A stretch of 64,000 nt of DNA from Pseudomonadota bacterium (GTDB lineage: Bacteria; Bdellovibrionota; UBA1018). The notes under the pieces were generated by a model. It ran no database searches, was not told where the DNA came from, and saw only the letters and a list, made by a program, of their open reading frames with translations. The translations under genes and the position numbers were made by a program. Shown here in pieces: positions 34,262 through 42,772 of the stretch (its first letter is position 1; each line of letters begins with the position of its first letter). The stretch is taken from the NCBI GenBank assembly GCA_027485695.1, contig JAIXQO010000002.1, positions 728,006 to 792,005 on the forward strand. Reading direction: 5' to 3'.

Positions 34262-34447
34262 TCAATGGCAATCCGGGCGTTTGCTACGAGTCTGAAACAG
34301 TTCTCGCAATCGAAATGCCCATTTTACCTGACCGCGCTTGAGCAACCACTCTGAACCGATCTTGGCAACCGCCAGATGAAGTCTAGAATGCTTGAGAAGA
34401 TGAAGTCCCGCTCCGACGACGATCAGATAAACGACGATTTCTTGCAT
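34262..34447 (-). CDS. Small membrane protein downstream of feoB
   Basis: The 61-residue protein starts with one membrane helix (MQEIVVYLIVVGAGLHLL) and ends in a basic tail. It begins four bases after the feoB stop. FeoB operons often end with a small membrane protein (FeoC or FeoB-associated Cys-rich types), but the Cys cluster of the latter is absent; only one Cys, in the last residues PDCH, is present. Role inferred from position only. Confidence 0.6.
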   Translation of the reverse strand: MQEIVVYLIVVGAGLHLLKHSRLHLAVAKIGSEWLLKRGQVKWAFRLRELFQTRSKRPDCH

Positions 34448-34451
34448 AGAA

Positions 34452-36314
34452 TCATCCTCCGCCTAGCGCGATAGTCACTCGGTAAACGACGAACGAAAGC
34501 AAATAAGCGAGCGCCGTCATGTAGACCAGCATGAACAGTGCCCATTTCCAGGAGTTCGTCTCACGTCGAACCACCGCCAAAGTCGATAGACACTGCGGAG
34601 CCAAGATGTACCAAGCGAGCAGACTGAGGCCGGTCGCAAGACTCCAGTTCTTGGCCAGGGTATCGCCCAGAGATTGAGCGGTCGCTTCTTCGTCTTTGCC
34701 CTCGACCGCGTAGACGGTCGCAAGGGCACTAACCATCACTTCGCGGGCCGCAAATCCTGGGATAAATGCGATCCCCACCCGCCAATCGAAACCAATTGGT
34801 TGAATGAGTGGTTCGATCGCGTGCCCAATTTTTCCAGCGTAGCTGTAGTCAATCGCAGGTTGAGTCGCGTTCACGGGCGCTTTTGGATAGCTCGACAGAA
34901 ACCACAAGATCACGGTGATCGACAAAATCACTGTGCCCGCACGCTTAATGAATAGGCCCGCGCGTTCACGCAAGCCCAGGAGCACGCTTTTCCAGCTCGG
35001 GATCTTATAGGTCGGGAGTTCGAGAAGCAGGATCGGTTTTTCGCCTTTGAACAAGGTGCGCTTGAATACATAGGCGACCGCTAGCGCGGTAACGACTGCA
35101 AATACATACAGGCTGAGGAGGACCAAACCTTGAAGCCCCAAACCTAGGAAAACCGATTTGTTCGGAATAAACGCCGCGATTAAGAGCGAGTAGACCGGCA
35201 GACGTGCCGAGCAGGTCATGAGAGGAGCAACCAAGATCGTCGTCAAACGATCCCGACGGTTCTCAATGGTCCGCGTCGCCATCACTCCGGGAATCGCGCA
35301 TGCAAAAGACGAGAGCAGCGGGATGAACGCGCGCCCGTGGAGACCGACCGATCCCATCACCCGGTCCATCAGAAACGCCGCTCGAGCCATGTAACCGGAA
35401 TCCTCGAGCAGAAGTACGAATAGGAAAAGAAGAATGATCTGAGGCAAGAAAACAACGACACCCCCAACACCAGCGATGATGCCGTCGACGACGAGACTCT
35501 TGAGTACGCCGTCTCCGAGGAACAAGCCTACTTGAGTTCCGAGCCAGGCGACTCCTCCTTCGATCCACTCAGTCGGAGTCGCCGACCAGGTAAACACCGC
35601 TTGGAAAACGAGCGCGAGAACGACCAGGAGAACAAGCGAACCCCAAAAGGGATGCAAAACGATGTGGTCGATTTTTTCCGAGATGACCGATCTGGCGACT
35701 TGTTTTTGAATCGACGCTTTGAGGATCGTATCCACGCGCTTGAATCGCGCATGAACGTCTTTGGCCTCCTCGGAAAAATCGTGAGGGATGAATGTCGATC
35801 GGTCGACTTGGGAAAGCATTTCCAGTGATCGTTCGATCAAATCTTCGCGACCCTGACCGTCTACGGCCACCGTCGGAATCACTTTCATGCCGAGTTCGCG
35901 CTCCAGAGCCTTGAGATCTAATTTGAGTCCACGTTTTTCGGCGAGATCCATCATGTTCAGCGCAAGAACGATGGGTTTCTTGAGCTGCGTGAGCTCGATG
36001 ACGAAACCGAGACTCCGCTCCAGGTTCGTGGCATCCGCGACAGCGACGATCGCTTGCGGAGCTTCTTCGCCCGCAAGCTTGCCGAAGAGCACGTCGTGAG
36101 TGACCTCCTCATCCGGCGTTCGCGGCGAGAGACTATAAGTACCCGGAAGGTCGAGCACACGAATGGACCCGCGGTTGTCGAGATTCGCCACGCCTTCCTT
36201 GCGTTCAACGGTGACACCGGGATAGTTTCCGACTTTTTGGCGGCCGCCGGTCATTGCGTTGAAAAGTGCTGTTTTTCCGCAGTTCGGATTACCAGCCAGT
36301 GCGACTAAACTCAT
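34452..36314 (-). CDS. feoB: Ferrous iron transporter FeoB
   Basis: FeoB imports Fe2+ across the inner membrane. The 620-residue protein has the N-terminal G domain (ALAGNPNCGKTALFNAMTG P-loop, YPGVTVERKEG switch, DLPGTYSL, and NMMD for guanine). The membrane part follows with Gate regions (GVVVFLPQIILLFLFV, SFACAIPGVMATRTI, and the second gate CSARLPVYSLLIAAF). Start is ATG 36314, overlapping the feoA stop by ATGA; a longer reading adds six residues without support. Confidence 0.96.
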   Translation of the reverse strand: MSLVALAGNPNCGKTALFNAMTGGRQKVGNYPGVTVERKEGVANLDNRGSIRVLDLPGTYSLSPRTPDEEVTHDVLFGKLAGEEAPQAIVAVADATNLERSLGFVIELTQLKKPIVLALNMMDLAEKRGLKLDLKALERELGMKVIPTVAVDGQGREDLIERSLEMLSQVDRSTFIPHDFSEEAKDVHARFKRVDTILKASIQKQVARSVISEKIDHIVLHPFWGSLVLLVVLALVFQAVFTWSATPTEWIEGGVAWLGTQVGLFLGDGVLKSLVVDGIIAGVGGVVVFLPQIILLFLFVLLLEDSGYMARAAFLMDRVMGSVGLHGRAFIPLLSSFACAIPGVMATRTIENRRDRLTTILVAPLMTCSARLPVYSLLIAAFIPNKSVFLGLGLQGLVLLSLYVFAVVTALAVAYVFKRTLFKGEKPILLLELPTYKIPSWKSVLLGLRERAGLFIKRAGTVILSITVILWFLSSYPKAPVNATQPAIDYSYAGKIGHAIEPLIQPIGFDWRVGIAFIPGFAAREVMVSALATVYAVEGKDEEATAQSLGDTLAKNWSLATGLSLLAWYILAPQCLSTLAVVRRETNSWKWALFMLVYMTALAYLLSFVVYRVTIALGGG

Positions 36315-36535
36315 GACTCCACCTCGATCCAATTTGCTTCGTTCCTACGAAGCGCTACGAGTGATCCACGCACACGTACGGCAATCGGGTCGCTACCCCA
36401 AGGGGCTTCGAACAGAACTTCGACCAGTGAACCTTCGACGAATCCCATCTCGAGCAATCGAGTTTGCAACGCTTCAGGACCGCTCGTCCGAATGATTTTC
36501 GCGGCAGAACCGCATTTCATCTCACCTAGCTTCAT
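36311..36535 (-). CDS. feoA: FeoA-family SH3-like protein
   Basis: The 74-residue protein matches FeoA: MKLGEMKCGSAAKIIRTSG, then LQTRLLEMGFVEGSLVEVLFEAPWG and IAVRVRGSLVALRRNEA. FeoA is a small SH3-like partner needed for FeoB activity. It overlaps both neighbours by ATGA (arsR before, feoB after), so the three are translated as a coupled set. Confidence 0.93.
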   Translation of the reverse strand: MKLGEMKCGSAAKIIRTSGPEALQTRLLEMGFVEGSLVEVLFEAPWGSDPIAVRVRGSLVALRRNEANWIEVES

Positions 36536-36888
36536 GACATCAAATCCTCGACATGATCGATTCCTTCTCTCAAGAGCGAATCGATGTGTTGATCATCCAA
36601 ACGATAATACGATGTGCGTCCGTCCTTGCGGACCTGCACCAATCTCAAATTTCGAAGCGTCCGCAGATGATGACTGACTGCGGGTTGGCTCATTTCAAGA
36701 AGCTCAGCGATATCACTCACGCAGAGCTCACCTTTGGAAAGTGCCCAGACGATTTGCACTCGCGACGAGTCGCCCAATGCCTGAAAGGTTTCAGCAAGAA
36801 GCAGGAACGTTTTCTTGGATCTGAGCCCTGACGCTCGATCGTCGGCCCGGACAGAATTGAGGGATGGGAAAGAAACCAACTTCGACAT
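36532..36888 (-). CDS. ArsR/SmtB-family transcriptional regulator
   Basis: The 118-residue winged-helix repressor shows FQALGDSSRVQIVWALSKGELCVSDIAELL, the recognition helix SQPAVSHHLRTLRNLRLVQ and the wing RKDGRTSYYRL. The CVSD segment places a Cys where metal-sensing members of the ELCV type bind metal (the ELCVCDL box, with one Cys here). A C-terminal helix with His (DDQHIDSLL, GIDHVEDL) could add ligands. It is coupled to feoA and lies under a palindrome overlapping its start codon, so autoregulation and control of feoAB are likely. Iron as effector is inference. Confidence 0.88.
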   Translation of the reverse strand: MSKLVSFPSLNSVRADDRASGLRSKKTFLLLAETFQALGDSSRVQIVWALSKGELCVSDIAELLEMSQPAVSHHLRTLRNLRLVQVRKDGRTSYYRLDDQHIDSLLREGIDHVEDLMS

Positions 36889-36927
36889 ATAAGTATATGC
36901 TTATATATGGATATGAATACCAGTCAA
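36887..36927 (-). promoter_or_regulatory. Promoter with palindromic ArsR-type operator for arsR-feoAB
   Basis: On the minus strand, TTGACT (36927-36922) lies 16 bases before TATAAG (36905-36900). The palindrome ATATAAG-N6-CTTATAT (36887-36906) covers the -10 and runs into the ATG at 36888. Transcription start near 36893 would leave a leader of about five bases and no ribosome site. A repressor bound here would block both transcription and start-codon access. Confidence 0.7.
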
Positions 36928-37030
36928 AGGGATTTTGGGCTGAAATGGCGGTCATTTAAGTTACTTGAATGAGACGGACCGCATGAGCCCCGATTTTTAG
37001 AGGATGAGTGGTAGCCAGGTCAATTAAAAT

Positions 37031-37049
37031 GATAATGAATCGCATTTTC
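37031..37049 (-). promoter_or_regulatory. Candidate Fur box upstream of arsR-feoAB
   Basis: The minus-strand 19-mer at 37049-37031 matches the Fur-box consensus at 15 of 19 positions, with a perfect CATTATC half at the 37037-37031 end. It lies about 145 bases before the arsR start, which suggests a second upstream promoter or a looping site. I see no strong -35/-10 pair directly under it. Confidence 0.5.
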
Positions 37050-37111
37050 ATTGAGTACCCTGCCTCATCCACCAGGCGCCTAGGCAGGACTACAGTTCAG
37101 AATGCCTCTCA

Positions 37112-37552
37112 TCACCTCTGATTGACCGCCAAACAGAGCGGTCGAATCAAACGGGCCATCAATTGATGTTCTACATTTCGAAGTTCAGGACCTTTGTTCT
37201 GGGGGTCCTCCAGTGCACGCAAGGTTTTTAGCGCATCTTCACAATCTCGGGCTTTTTTAAGCTTCCGGATATCCACCCACTCGAATGCCTCCAGTAGTGC
37301 CAAATCACCATTCGCACATTCAGCCTCGCCCGCTTCGATCCCCGCTTTCAGGTATAGAGACTCCTGATCTCGGAGTAACGTCCTGAGTTTCAACAAACGA
37401 TTTCGATATAAAGCGCGAGATTCCATCGAGCCTTTGGCTTCGGCTTCCTTGATTTGCGCGGCAACTTCGGATGAATAACTCCCCAATCCCTCCACTGGAT
37501 CGGCATTCACGAACCTGAGGAATAAAAACGACCAAAAAACGCCTAAAAGCAT
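37112..37552 (-). CDS. Small exported protein, partner of the transglycosylase-like gene
   Basis: The 146-residue product has an N-terminal hydrophobic segment (LLGVFWSFLFLRFVNAD) and a helical, charged body with three Cys (EAECANGD, ARDCEDAL, PLCLAVNQR). Its ATG overlaps the stop region of the gene at 37543-38763 by 10 bases, so the two form a pair. No family recognised. Confidence 0.65.
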   Translation of the reverse strand: MLLGVFWSFLFLRFVNADPVEGLGSYSSEVAAQIKEAEAKGSMESRALYRNRLLKLRTLLRDQESLYLKAGIEAGEAECANGDLALLEAFEWVDIRKLKKARDCEDALKTLRALEDPQNKGPELRNVEHQLMARLIRPLCLAVNQR

Positions 37553-38763
37553 CGTGAACCTACGCTTTTCTCAGTTTGGGCGAGCATCTCACGTACTCCA
37601 TTATTTCTATTGGGATCAGAGAGATAGGTCGCCACCTCTGAACGCCGCTCTGCTGTCGTTTCCGATGAACCGTAGTGCTGTCGGATGTACTGAGAAAAAA
37701 CCGTGAGCATTTGTGAGGTCGAAAGACTCCTCGGACGGACGGACTGCAATTTTCCGTTGATTTCGGCTTTGAACGAATTCAAAAGAAAAAACGTCTTAAA
37801 AAGCCTCATCATTCCGGCAATCCCACCGTTGTAAGCATACTGCGAAAGGGCAAAGACGATTTCATTCTGACTCTTCTCCGACGCGTGCACAGTTCCGCTA
37901 GTGAATCGCGGAACTACATCTTCGAATATTTTTCTGCCCACCAAATAGTTTTTTGCCCCGATAATATAAGCCGCCGTTGGCATGACCGGTTCGGACAAGA
38001 GTTCACAGCTCTGACTCGAGTCCACCGGTGAATATCGCGCCAAAGTCGCAAGATTTGAGCATTGAGGATCAATCCTCAGACGATTGGATAAACCTCTCAC
38101 CGCATTCCTTGCGATATTCATGTGGGCTTCGCTCATGTAAGGGTCGTTGAATTCGCCTTCTTTGAAATCGAGATCTCGAATAAAATCTACTGCGCCCGAA
38201 GTCAGCTGGGTAGCGCTCACCGCTCCGGTATGCGACACCATATTCATGTGCAATCCCGATTCGTGATTCCACAGTCCAAACAGTTCTCGAGCCTCAAGGC
38301 CCCCGCAATGAGCGACGGTTTTCAGTAAGATCGTCGAAACTCGCACGTAGTTTTCCGACAAACATGGCCTCGGAGCGAGTTTGAAATTTTTCCCGGAGCG
38401 AATGGTATCCGTCGCACTTTTGCAGTGAACGAACCGGTGGATGGGATAACTGACTTGCGCGGCTTCGACACAACGGAGTTCTTTTGCAGTTGGAACCATT
38501 GGACGAGGCGTTACGCCGATGTTGTCTATGAATACGGGCGTCACCAATCTTGGTTCATTCCTGAAACAACGGTTCAAAAATGATGAGAAATCATTGGTTT
38601 GAGTAGGACGCCCCGAAAAACCAACGAGCTCACCGCCCAGCGTCCGCATCGTTCGGGCGAGCCCTGCCTCTAAATAGTTGTTCCGACTGTCACAGACCTC
38701 GTATCCGAATGAGTTCGTGCTCAGGAACAGTATGATCCAGAATAAATGAACGCTCGGTTTCAC
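37543..38763 (-). CDS. Secreted lytic transglycosylase-like protein
   Basis: The 406-residue product has a signal peptide ending TNSFGYEV. The central segment LFGLWNHESGLHMNMVSHTGAVSATQLTS follows the SLT pattern (catalytic Glu in ESG, then S-x-TGA-x-G-x-x-QLT). A later YAYNGGIAGMMRLF matches the AYNaG motif. Eight or so Cys, mostly in the N-terminal third, suggest disulfides. The similarity is limited to the catalytic core, so this is a divergent family. It probably cuts peptidoglycan in the periplasm or outside. Confidence 0.75.
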   Translation of the reverse strand: MKPSVHLFWIILFLSTNSFGYEVCDSRNNYLEAGLARTMRTLGGELVGFSGRPTQTNDFSSFLNRCFRNEPRLVTPVFIDNIGVTPRPMVPTAKELRCVEAAQVSYPIHRFVHCKSATDTIRSGKNFKLAPRPCLSENYVRVSTILLKTVAHCGGLEARELFGLWNHESGLHMNMVSHTGAVSATQLTSGAVDFIRDLDFKEGEFNDPYMSEAHMNIARNAVRGLSNRLRIDPQCSNLATLARYSPVDSSQSCELLSEPVMPTAAYIIGAKNYLVGRKIFEDVVPRFTSGTVHASEKSQNEIVFALSQYAYNGGIAGMMRLFKTFFLLNSFKAEINGKLQSVRPRSLSTSQMLTVFSQYIRQHYGSSETTAERRSEVATYLSDPNRNNGVREMLAQTEKSVGSRCF

Positions 38764-38839
38764 CCTTCTAGACTACCAACCGGACGCACCACTTCGGATC
38801 GGAAAATCTTGCCTAGTCGCTTAACAAGCGAAGGAGGTA

Positions 38840-40561
38840 TCAAGCGTTCTTAATTCGCTTGGAGCCCGACTTCACACGGATTGCAACCAAGGCAACAAAT
38901 GCGAATTGCGCAACCAAGAATCCCGCCACGGTCGACTGCCCGCCACTCGAGAACCCGTAAGAATGGAGTCCTACGCCGAGAACGAAATTCACACCGTACC
39001 AAGCCATTACGACGAGCGCGAAACTCACGACCGTCCAGGCCGCGAATCCGAATGCTTTCATCCAACCCGTGTATCGTGCGTGCAAGACCGCGAGGTAACC
39101 GAGGAGCGCGATGAGTGCCCAGACTTCTTTTGGGTCCCAACCCCAAAAACGTCCCCAGGAATAGTCCGCCCAGACGCCGCCCAGGATCGTACCGGCCGCT
39201 AGCAGAACCACACCAAACTGCATCGCTCGGTAAGAGAGATAATTCAGTGTCGTGATTTTCTGCATTCCGGTCGGCGTTAGATGCACTCCCTTGAGGTATT
39301 GAAAGAGTGCGACGTTGCCAATCCCCATCGTCAATGCCAGCGCCGCGTAACTGATCGTGATCGTAAGAACGTGGATCGTGAGCCACATATTCGAACGCAG
39401 CACTGGAACGAGCGGATGAATACCTGGGTCCATGACCACTGGCGCCGCATCAGCGACGATGAGCGTGAGCATTCCGAGTGTAGTTGAGACCGCGGTTAAA
39501 ATTGGATTTCGCTGCAGGTAATAGAGAACCAGTCCGAAGAATACGACACCAAACGCGACCCAGACGATCGATTCATACATGTTTGTTACGGGAGGGCGTC
39601 CAGCCACATAGGAACGAACAACCATGCCCGAGATATGAAGCAGGAATCCGATCCCCGTGACGGCAAGAGCCGAACGCGTGAGGATTTTCTCGAGCTTTTT
39701 GCCCTTGAGCCAAATCGCCGCTGCCCACAAAAGCGCCGCAACCAAATAAAGAATCCACGCTTTCTGAAACGGGTGCACACGCTGGTACCACATCTCAGCG
39801 CCTACACTGCTCGATGCTTCGCTATTCCAATCACTGCCCATCTCAGTCTTGACGAGCTCGTCGAGATCTTTGACCAGGCCCGAAAAATTCACGTGATCGC
39901 TATAGAGATAGGCGGAAAAAATCTTAAAATACTTCTCGCGCACTTTAGCTCCGGGCATCGCAGCGAAATCCACTCCATTCGCGGGATCGCCTTCGCGAAG
40001 CGCGAGCCAAGGCTGCGGGGAAGTTACGGGAATGACCTGCCAAGCTTGTCCGAGGATCACCGCACGATAGAGCGCTACGCGATTGATCACGCGTTTGAGT
40101 TCTTCGTTCCGCGGATCGGGCTTCGAGGTGATTGCGATCGGGGTTGCCTGCGCGGACATGCCACCGCCCACCTGCCCTGCTCCACTGGTCGCGTAGTCGA
40201 TCAGGGATGACTGATCGAGGAGTTCCTTCGGAGAAAAGCGCGTTTCTGCCTCGGCAAGGCCCAGCTGACGTTTCACGTCCGGGCGAGAGATCAGGATGAA
40301 TCGCTCGTTCTCCCACTCTTTGGGAGAAGTAATCCACGAGAGGAGCAGCTCAGTGGATTTCCATCCCTTGAAACTCATGCGTCCGGTGACACCCAAAACC
40401 GTGTCCTGAGCAAAGGACTCAAACGGCTTCAGCCGCCCGCCCACCTGCACCGGAATCGCCTCGAGGCCGGAGAAATCAAACTCCGTTTTGCGTGTGGGCT
40501 CCGCTTGCGCGGCCACAATCGTCAAAGTCAGAAGACTCGATAAGAAGAATGATCGGATCAT
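38840..40561 (-). CDS. ccsA: System II cytochrome c maturation protein CcsA (ResC-like), with N-terminal extension
   Basis: The C-terminal 270 residues form the haem-handling core with the WWD-type motif (DYSWGRFWGWDPKEVWALI), conserved His in the neighbouring helices (TIHVLTITISYAALAL) and about eight membrane helices. The N-terminal 270 residues hold a signal-like helix and a periplasmic domain, as in the longer CcsA forms of delta-type proteobacteria. CcsA with ResB carries haem out and attaches it to apocytochrome c. It is coupled by ATGA to resB. Confidence 0.93.
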   Translation of the reverse strand: MIRSFFLSSLLTLTIVAAQAEPTRKTEFDFSGLEAIPVQVGGRLKPFESFAQDTVLGVTGRMSFKGWKSTELLLSWITSPKEWENERFILISRPDVKRQLGLAEAETRFSPKELLDQSSLIDYATSGAGQVGGGMSAQATPIAITSKPDPRNEELKRVINRVALYRAVILGQAWQVIPVTSPQPWLALREGDPANGVDFAAMPGAKVREKYFKIFSAYLYSDHVNFSGLVKDLDELVKTEMGSDWNSEASSSVGAEMWYQRVHPFQKAWILYLVAALLWAAAIWLKGKKLEKILTRSALAVTGIGFLLHISGMVVRSYVAGRPPVTNMYESIVWVAFGVVFFGLVLYYLQRNPILTAVSTTLGMLTLIVADAAPVVMDPGIHPLVPVLRSNMWLTIHVLTITISYAALALTMGIGNVALFQYLKGVHLTPTGMQKITTLNYLSYRAMQFGVVLLAAGTILGGVWADYSWGRFWGWDPKEVWALIALLGYLAVLHARYTGWMKAFGFAAWTVVSFALVVMAWYGVNFVLGVGLHSYGFSSGGQSTVAGFLVAQFAFVALVAIRVKSGSKRIKNA

Positions 40562-42009
40562 AGAGGTTTAACCTCGCTCGTTTTTGGACGTTTACGAACT
40601 CGTTCCGTGAAAAGCAGGATCGTGCCGAGTACCAGAAGCAACGAGCCCAAATACTTGGCAAATCGTCCTGGATCTTGGTTCACCGAAAAAATAGAAGTCA
40701 CCGGACGCGGCTCGCCCGGGATGTAGCTCGATTGGTAAAAAATGAATCCACCGTGTTTGAGCGGCTCATTCATGCGAATCCAGAGATTTTGAGGTGCTTG
40801 AGAATCGCGCGTGTCGATCACGTTCACCTGAGAGGCAAAAGAGGCCGGATTTTTCGTACCTTGATAGTAGTCGATCTGAAATTTCTGAAGCTCAACCGCG
40901 AAAGGGAGTGTGACGCGCCTCGGGAAATACCCGAGTTGGATTTTTTTACCGCTCGTCTCGAGCTCCGCCCGTTCACCAAGCCCAAGCCAGACGCCTTCGG
41001 TGGCTCCGGTCGCCGTCAGGTGGATCGCACTCGAAGGTGCGCTCGTTCCAAACTGAATCTGGGACGGACTGTAGTCCACGCGAGAATCCGCGGAGAAATA
41101 GGTCTCCAAAATCTGGAGACGGGCGTCGATTTTCCACCCCAAATCAATCTCGATCGGCTGTGCAAGTACGCCGTCTTTTTCAATACGGATCGTGCCTTCT
41201 TTGTAGTTCTTCTCGCTGCCCAGAGAACGCCATTGGAGTTTGCCTGGTTCGCCATCGGCGAGAAATTGAATGATCGGACCGCGCTCGAGCTTGCCTTTGA
41301 AATTGATCGAAGAGCTCCAGGTCACAACGGCCGGCCCGGCTTGCGTGCCGAACCAATTCGGATCCTTGGCCCAGATCCAGAACTCTTGTCCGCGGCGCAT
41401 GAACGGGGGCGCCTTAGGCCCACCGTATAGACGAGCGCGAATGGCTCCAGTCATCGGTCCGGGTTTGGCGCTCGATAGAAAACTCACCTTGGAATCAGCA
41501 TGCGAGAGGAACTGATCCACGGTAATACCGTGTTCTTGGAGAACCATCGGTTTAAAGTCCACGAACGGTGGACGCCAACCAATCTCCACCGTCTTAACGC
41601 CTTCATCGCCTGCGATTAGGAGCAAAGGCTCGTTGATCTCTACGACAGATTCGCGCATGCCTTCGTCCACTCGCAACTGTCCGTCGATACCGAGTTTGAA
41701 CGTCAGAAAGGATCCATAGAGTAGGATCAAAATCCCGAGATGCGCAGTTAAGAAAGCGGCGTGCTTCTTCTGCCAAGGAAGTCGCGAGAGCGCGACAAAA
41801 AGAATGATGGCGCCAAATACGGTGAGAAGCGCGTAGAAATAAATCGATTGGTAGACGAAATACTGCGAGGTTGGCGTGTCGTACATCGACTCCAGGACGG
41901 TCGCCACAATGAGAGAAAGGGTCAAGAGGGCGATCACGATGACCGCAAACTTCACCGAAATGAGCATTTTCCAGATCGACCAAATCGTCTGACGAACTAA
42001 ACGCCGCAT
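40558..42009 (-). CDS. resB: System II cytochrome c maturation protein ResB/Ccs1
   Basis: The 483-residue protein has three N-terminal membrane helices (ISVKFAVIVIALLTLSLIVATVLES, IYFYALLTVFGAIILFVAL, TAHLGILILLYGSFLTF), a long periplasmic domain, and a C-terminal helix after YIPGEPRPVTSIFSVNQDPGRFAKYLGS, a typical ResB ending. It is the partner of CcsA. The order resB-ccsA with an ATGA overlap is the usual operon. Confidence 0.92.
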   Translation of the reverse strand: MRRLVRQTIWSIWKMLISVKFAVIVIALLTLSLIVATVLESMYDTPTSQYFVYQSIYFYALLTVFGAIILFVALSRLPWQKKHAAFLTAHLGILILLYGSFLTFKLGIDGQLRVDEGMRESVVEINEPLLLIAGDEGVKTVEIGWRPPFVDFKPMVLQEHGITVDQFLSHADSKVSFLSSAKPGPMTGAIRARLYGGPKAPPFMRRGQEFWIWAKDPNWFGTQAGPAVVTWSSSINFKGKLERGPIIQFLADGEPGKLQWRSLGSEKNYKEGTIRIEKDGVLAQPIEIDLGWKIDARLQILETYFSADSRVDYSPSQIQFGTSAPSSAIHLTATGATEGVWLGLGERAELETSGKKIQLGYFPRRVTLPFAVELQKFQIDYYQGTKNPASFASQVNVIDTRDSQAPQNLWIRMNEPLKHGGFIFYQSSYIPGEPRPVTSIFSVNQDPGRFAKYLGSLLLVLGTILLFTERVRKRPKTSEVKPL

Positions 42010-42057
42010 TCCCCTACCTCCTCTGATCGAAAACGAATCGCCCGAATGATCGGAGCG

Positions 42058-42612
42058 TTAAGCGTGTTTCTGTGCGCGCGCGAACTCGGAGCCGACTTCT
42101 TTGCCCAGATCCTGAAGCAGCTCGCCCTTTTGAGAGAGCGGCACGCCAGCAAGACGGAGTACCTCGCGTTGCGCGAAACGCTCGCGCTCGAGCAAATCTT
42201 TCGGTAACTGTTTCTCTTTGAATTCATCGAAGACGCGATCGTAGATGTAGGCGCGGAAAAATCCAGCGTTGCGACCGACCGTAACTTTGGTGCGGGAGCG
42301 GAGGTGACGGGCGAAAAACCATTTGCGGCGCTGGCTCGGGCCGGTGAAATCGATGAGCAAATCGATTTTCTCAGGTGCGACTTCCGAAAGTGGAATGGCG
42401 AGCGTGCTGTAGAAATATACTTTTGAGCTTGGGTAGGTCAGATGGATTTTCTGCTCAAGCGCAGCGCGATCAAATACCATCCCTCGCGAGGACAGGACCA
42501 CCAAGACCACCTTGACTCCAGCGACTTTGAGTTCGCGGATTTTTTCTTCACCGGCGAGTTGGTTCAGGAAATGAGTGGATTCAGAATCGACCGTGTTGGC
42601 AAGATTTGACAT
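42058..42612 (-). CDS. Conserved cytoplasmic protein of unknown function
   Basis: The 184-residue protein has alternating strand-helix segments: VAGVKVVLVVLSSRG, VYFYSTLAIPLSEV, and KIDLLIDFTGPSQRRKWFFARHLR followed by KVTVGRNAGFFR. The last part recalls the N-terminal fold of heptosyltransferases (GT9), but the donor domain is absent and the resemblance is weak. It precedes resB by 48 bases on the same strand and may share its transcript. Confidence 0.65.
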   Translation of the reverse strand: MSNLANTVDSESTHFLNQLAGEEKIRELKVAGVKVVLVVLSSRGMVFDRAALEQKIHLTYPSSKVYFYSTLAIPLSEVAPEKIDLLIDFTGPSQRRKWFFARHLRSRTKVTVGRNAGFFRAYIYDRVFDEFKEKQLPKDLLERERFAQREVLRLAGVPLSQKGELLQDLGKEVGSEFARAQKHA

Positions 42613-42772
42613 GAGTATCCTCTGGATAAATAGCCCGTAACTATCCGTCTAAACAATGTGAATGAGCTGATTTTACCAAAGCTTATACGAAACGGCCACA
42701 AACTCTTGATCAAAGCCGAGTGAAACATGCCTACTTAACGGTGCATCATGCCGACCCGCCTGAAGTAAAAAT

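Noticed and set aside
37063..37088. Inverted repeat CCTGCCT/AGGCAGG between the gene at 37112 and the Fur-box match
   Set aside because: It has no T-tract on either side, so I do not call a terminator; it may be incidental.
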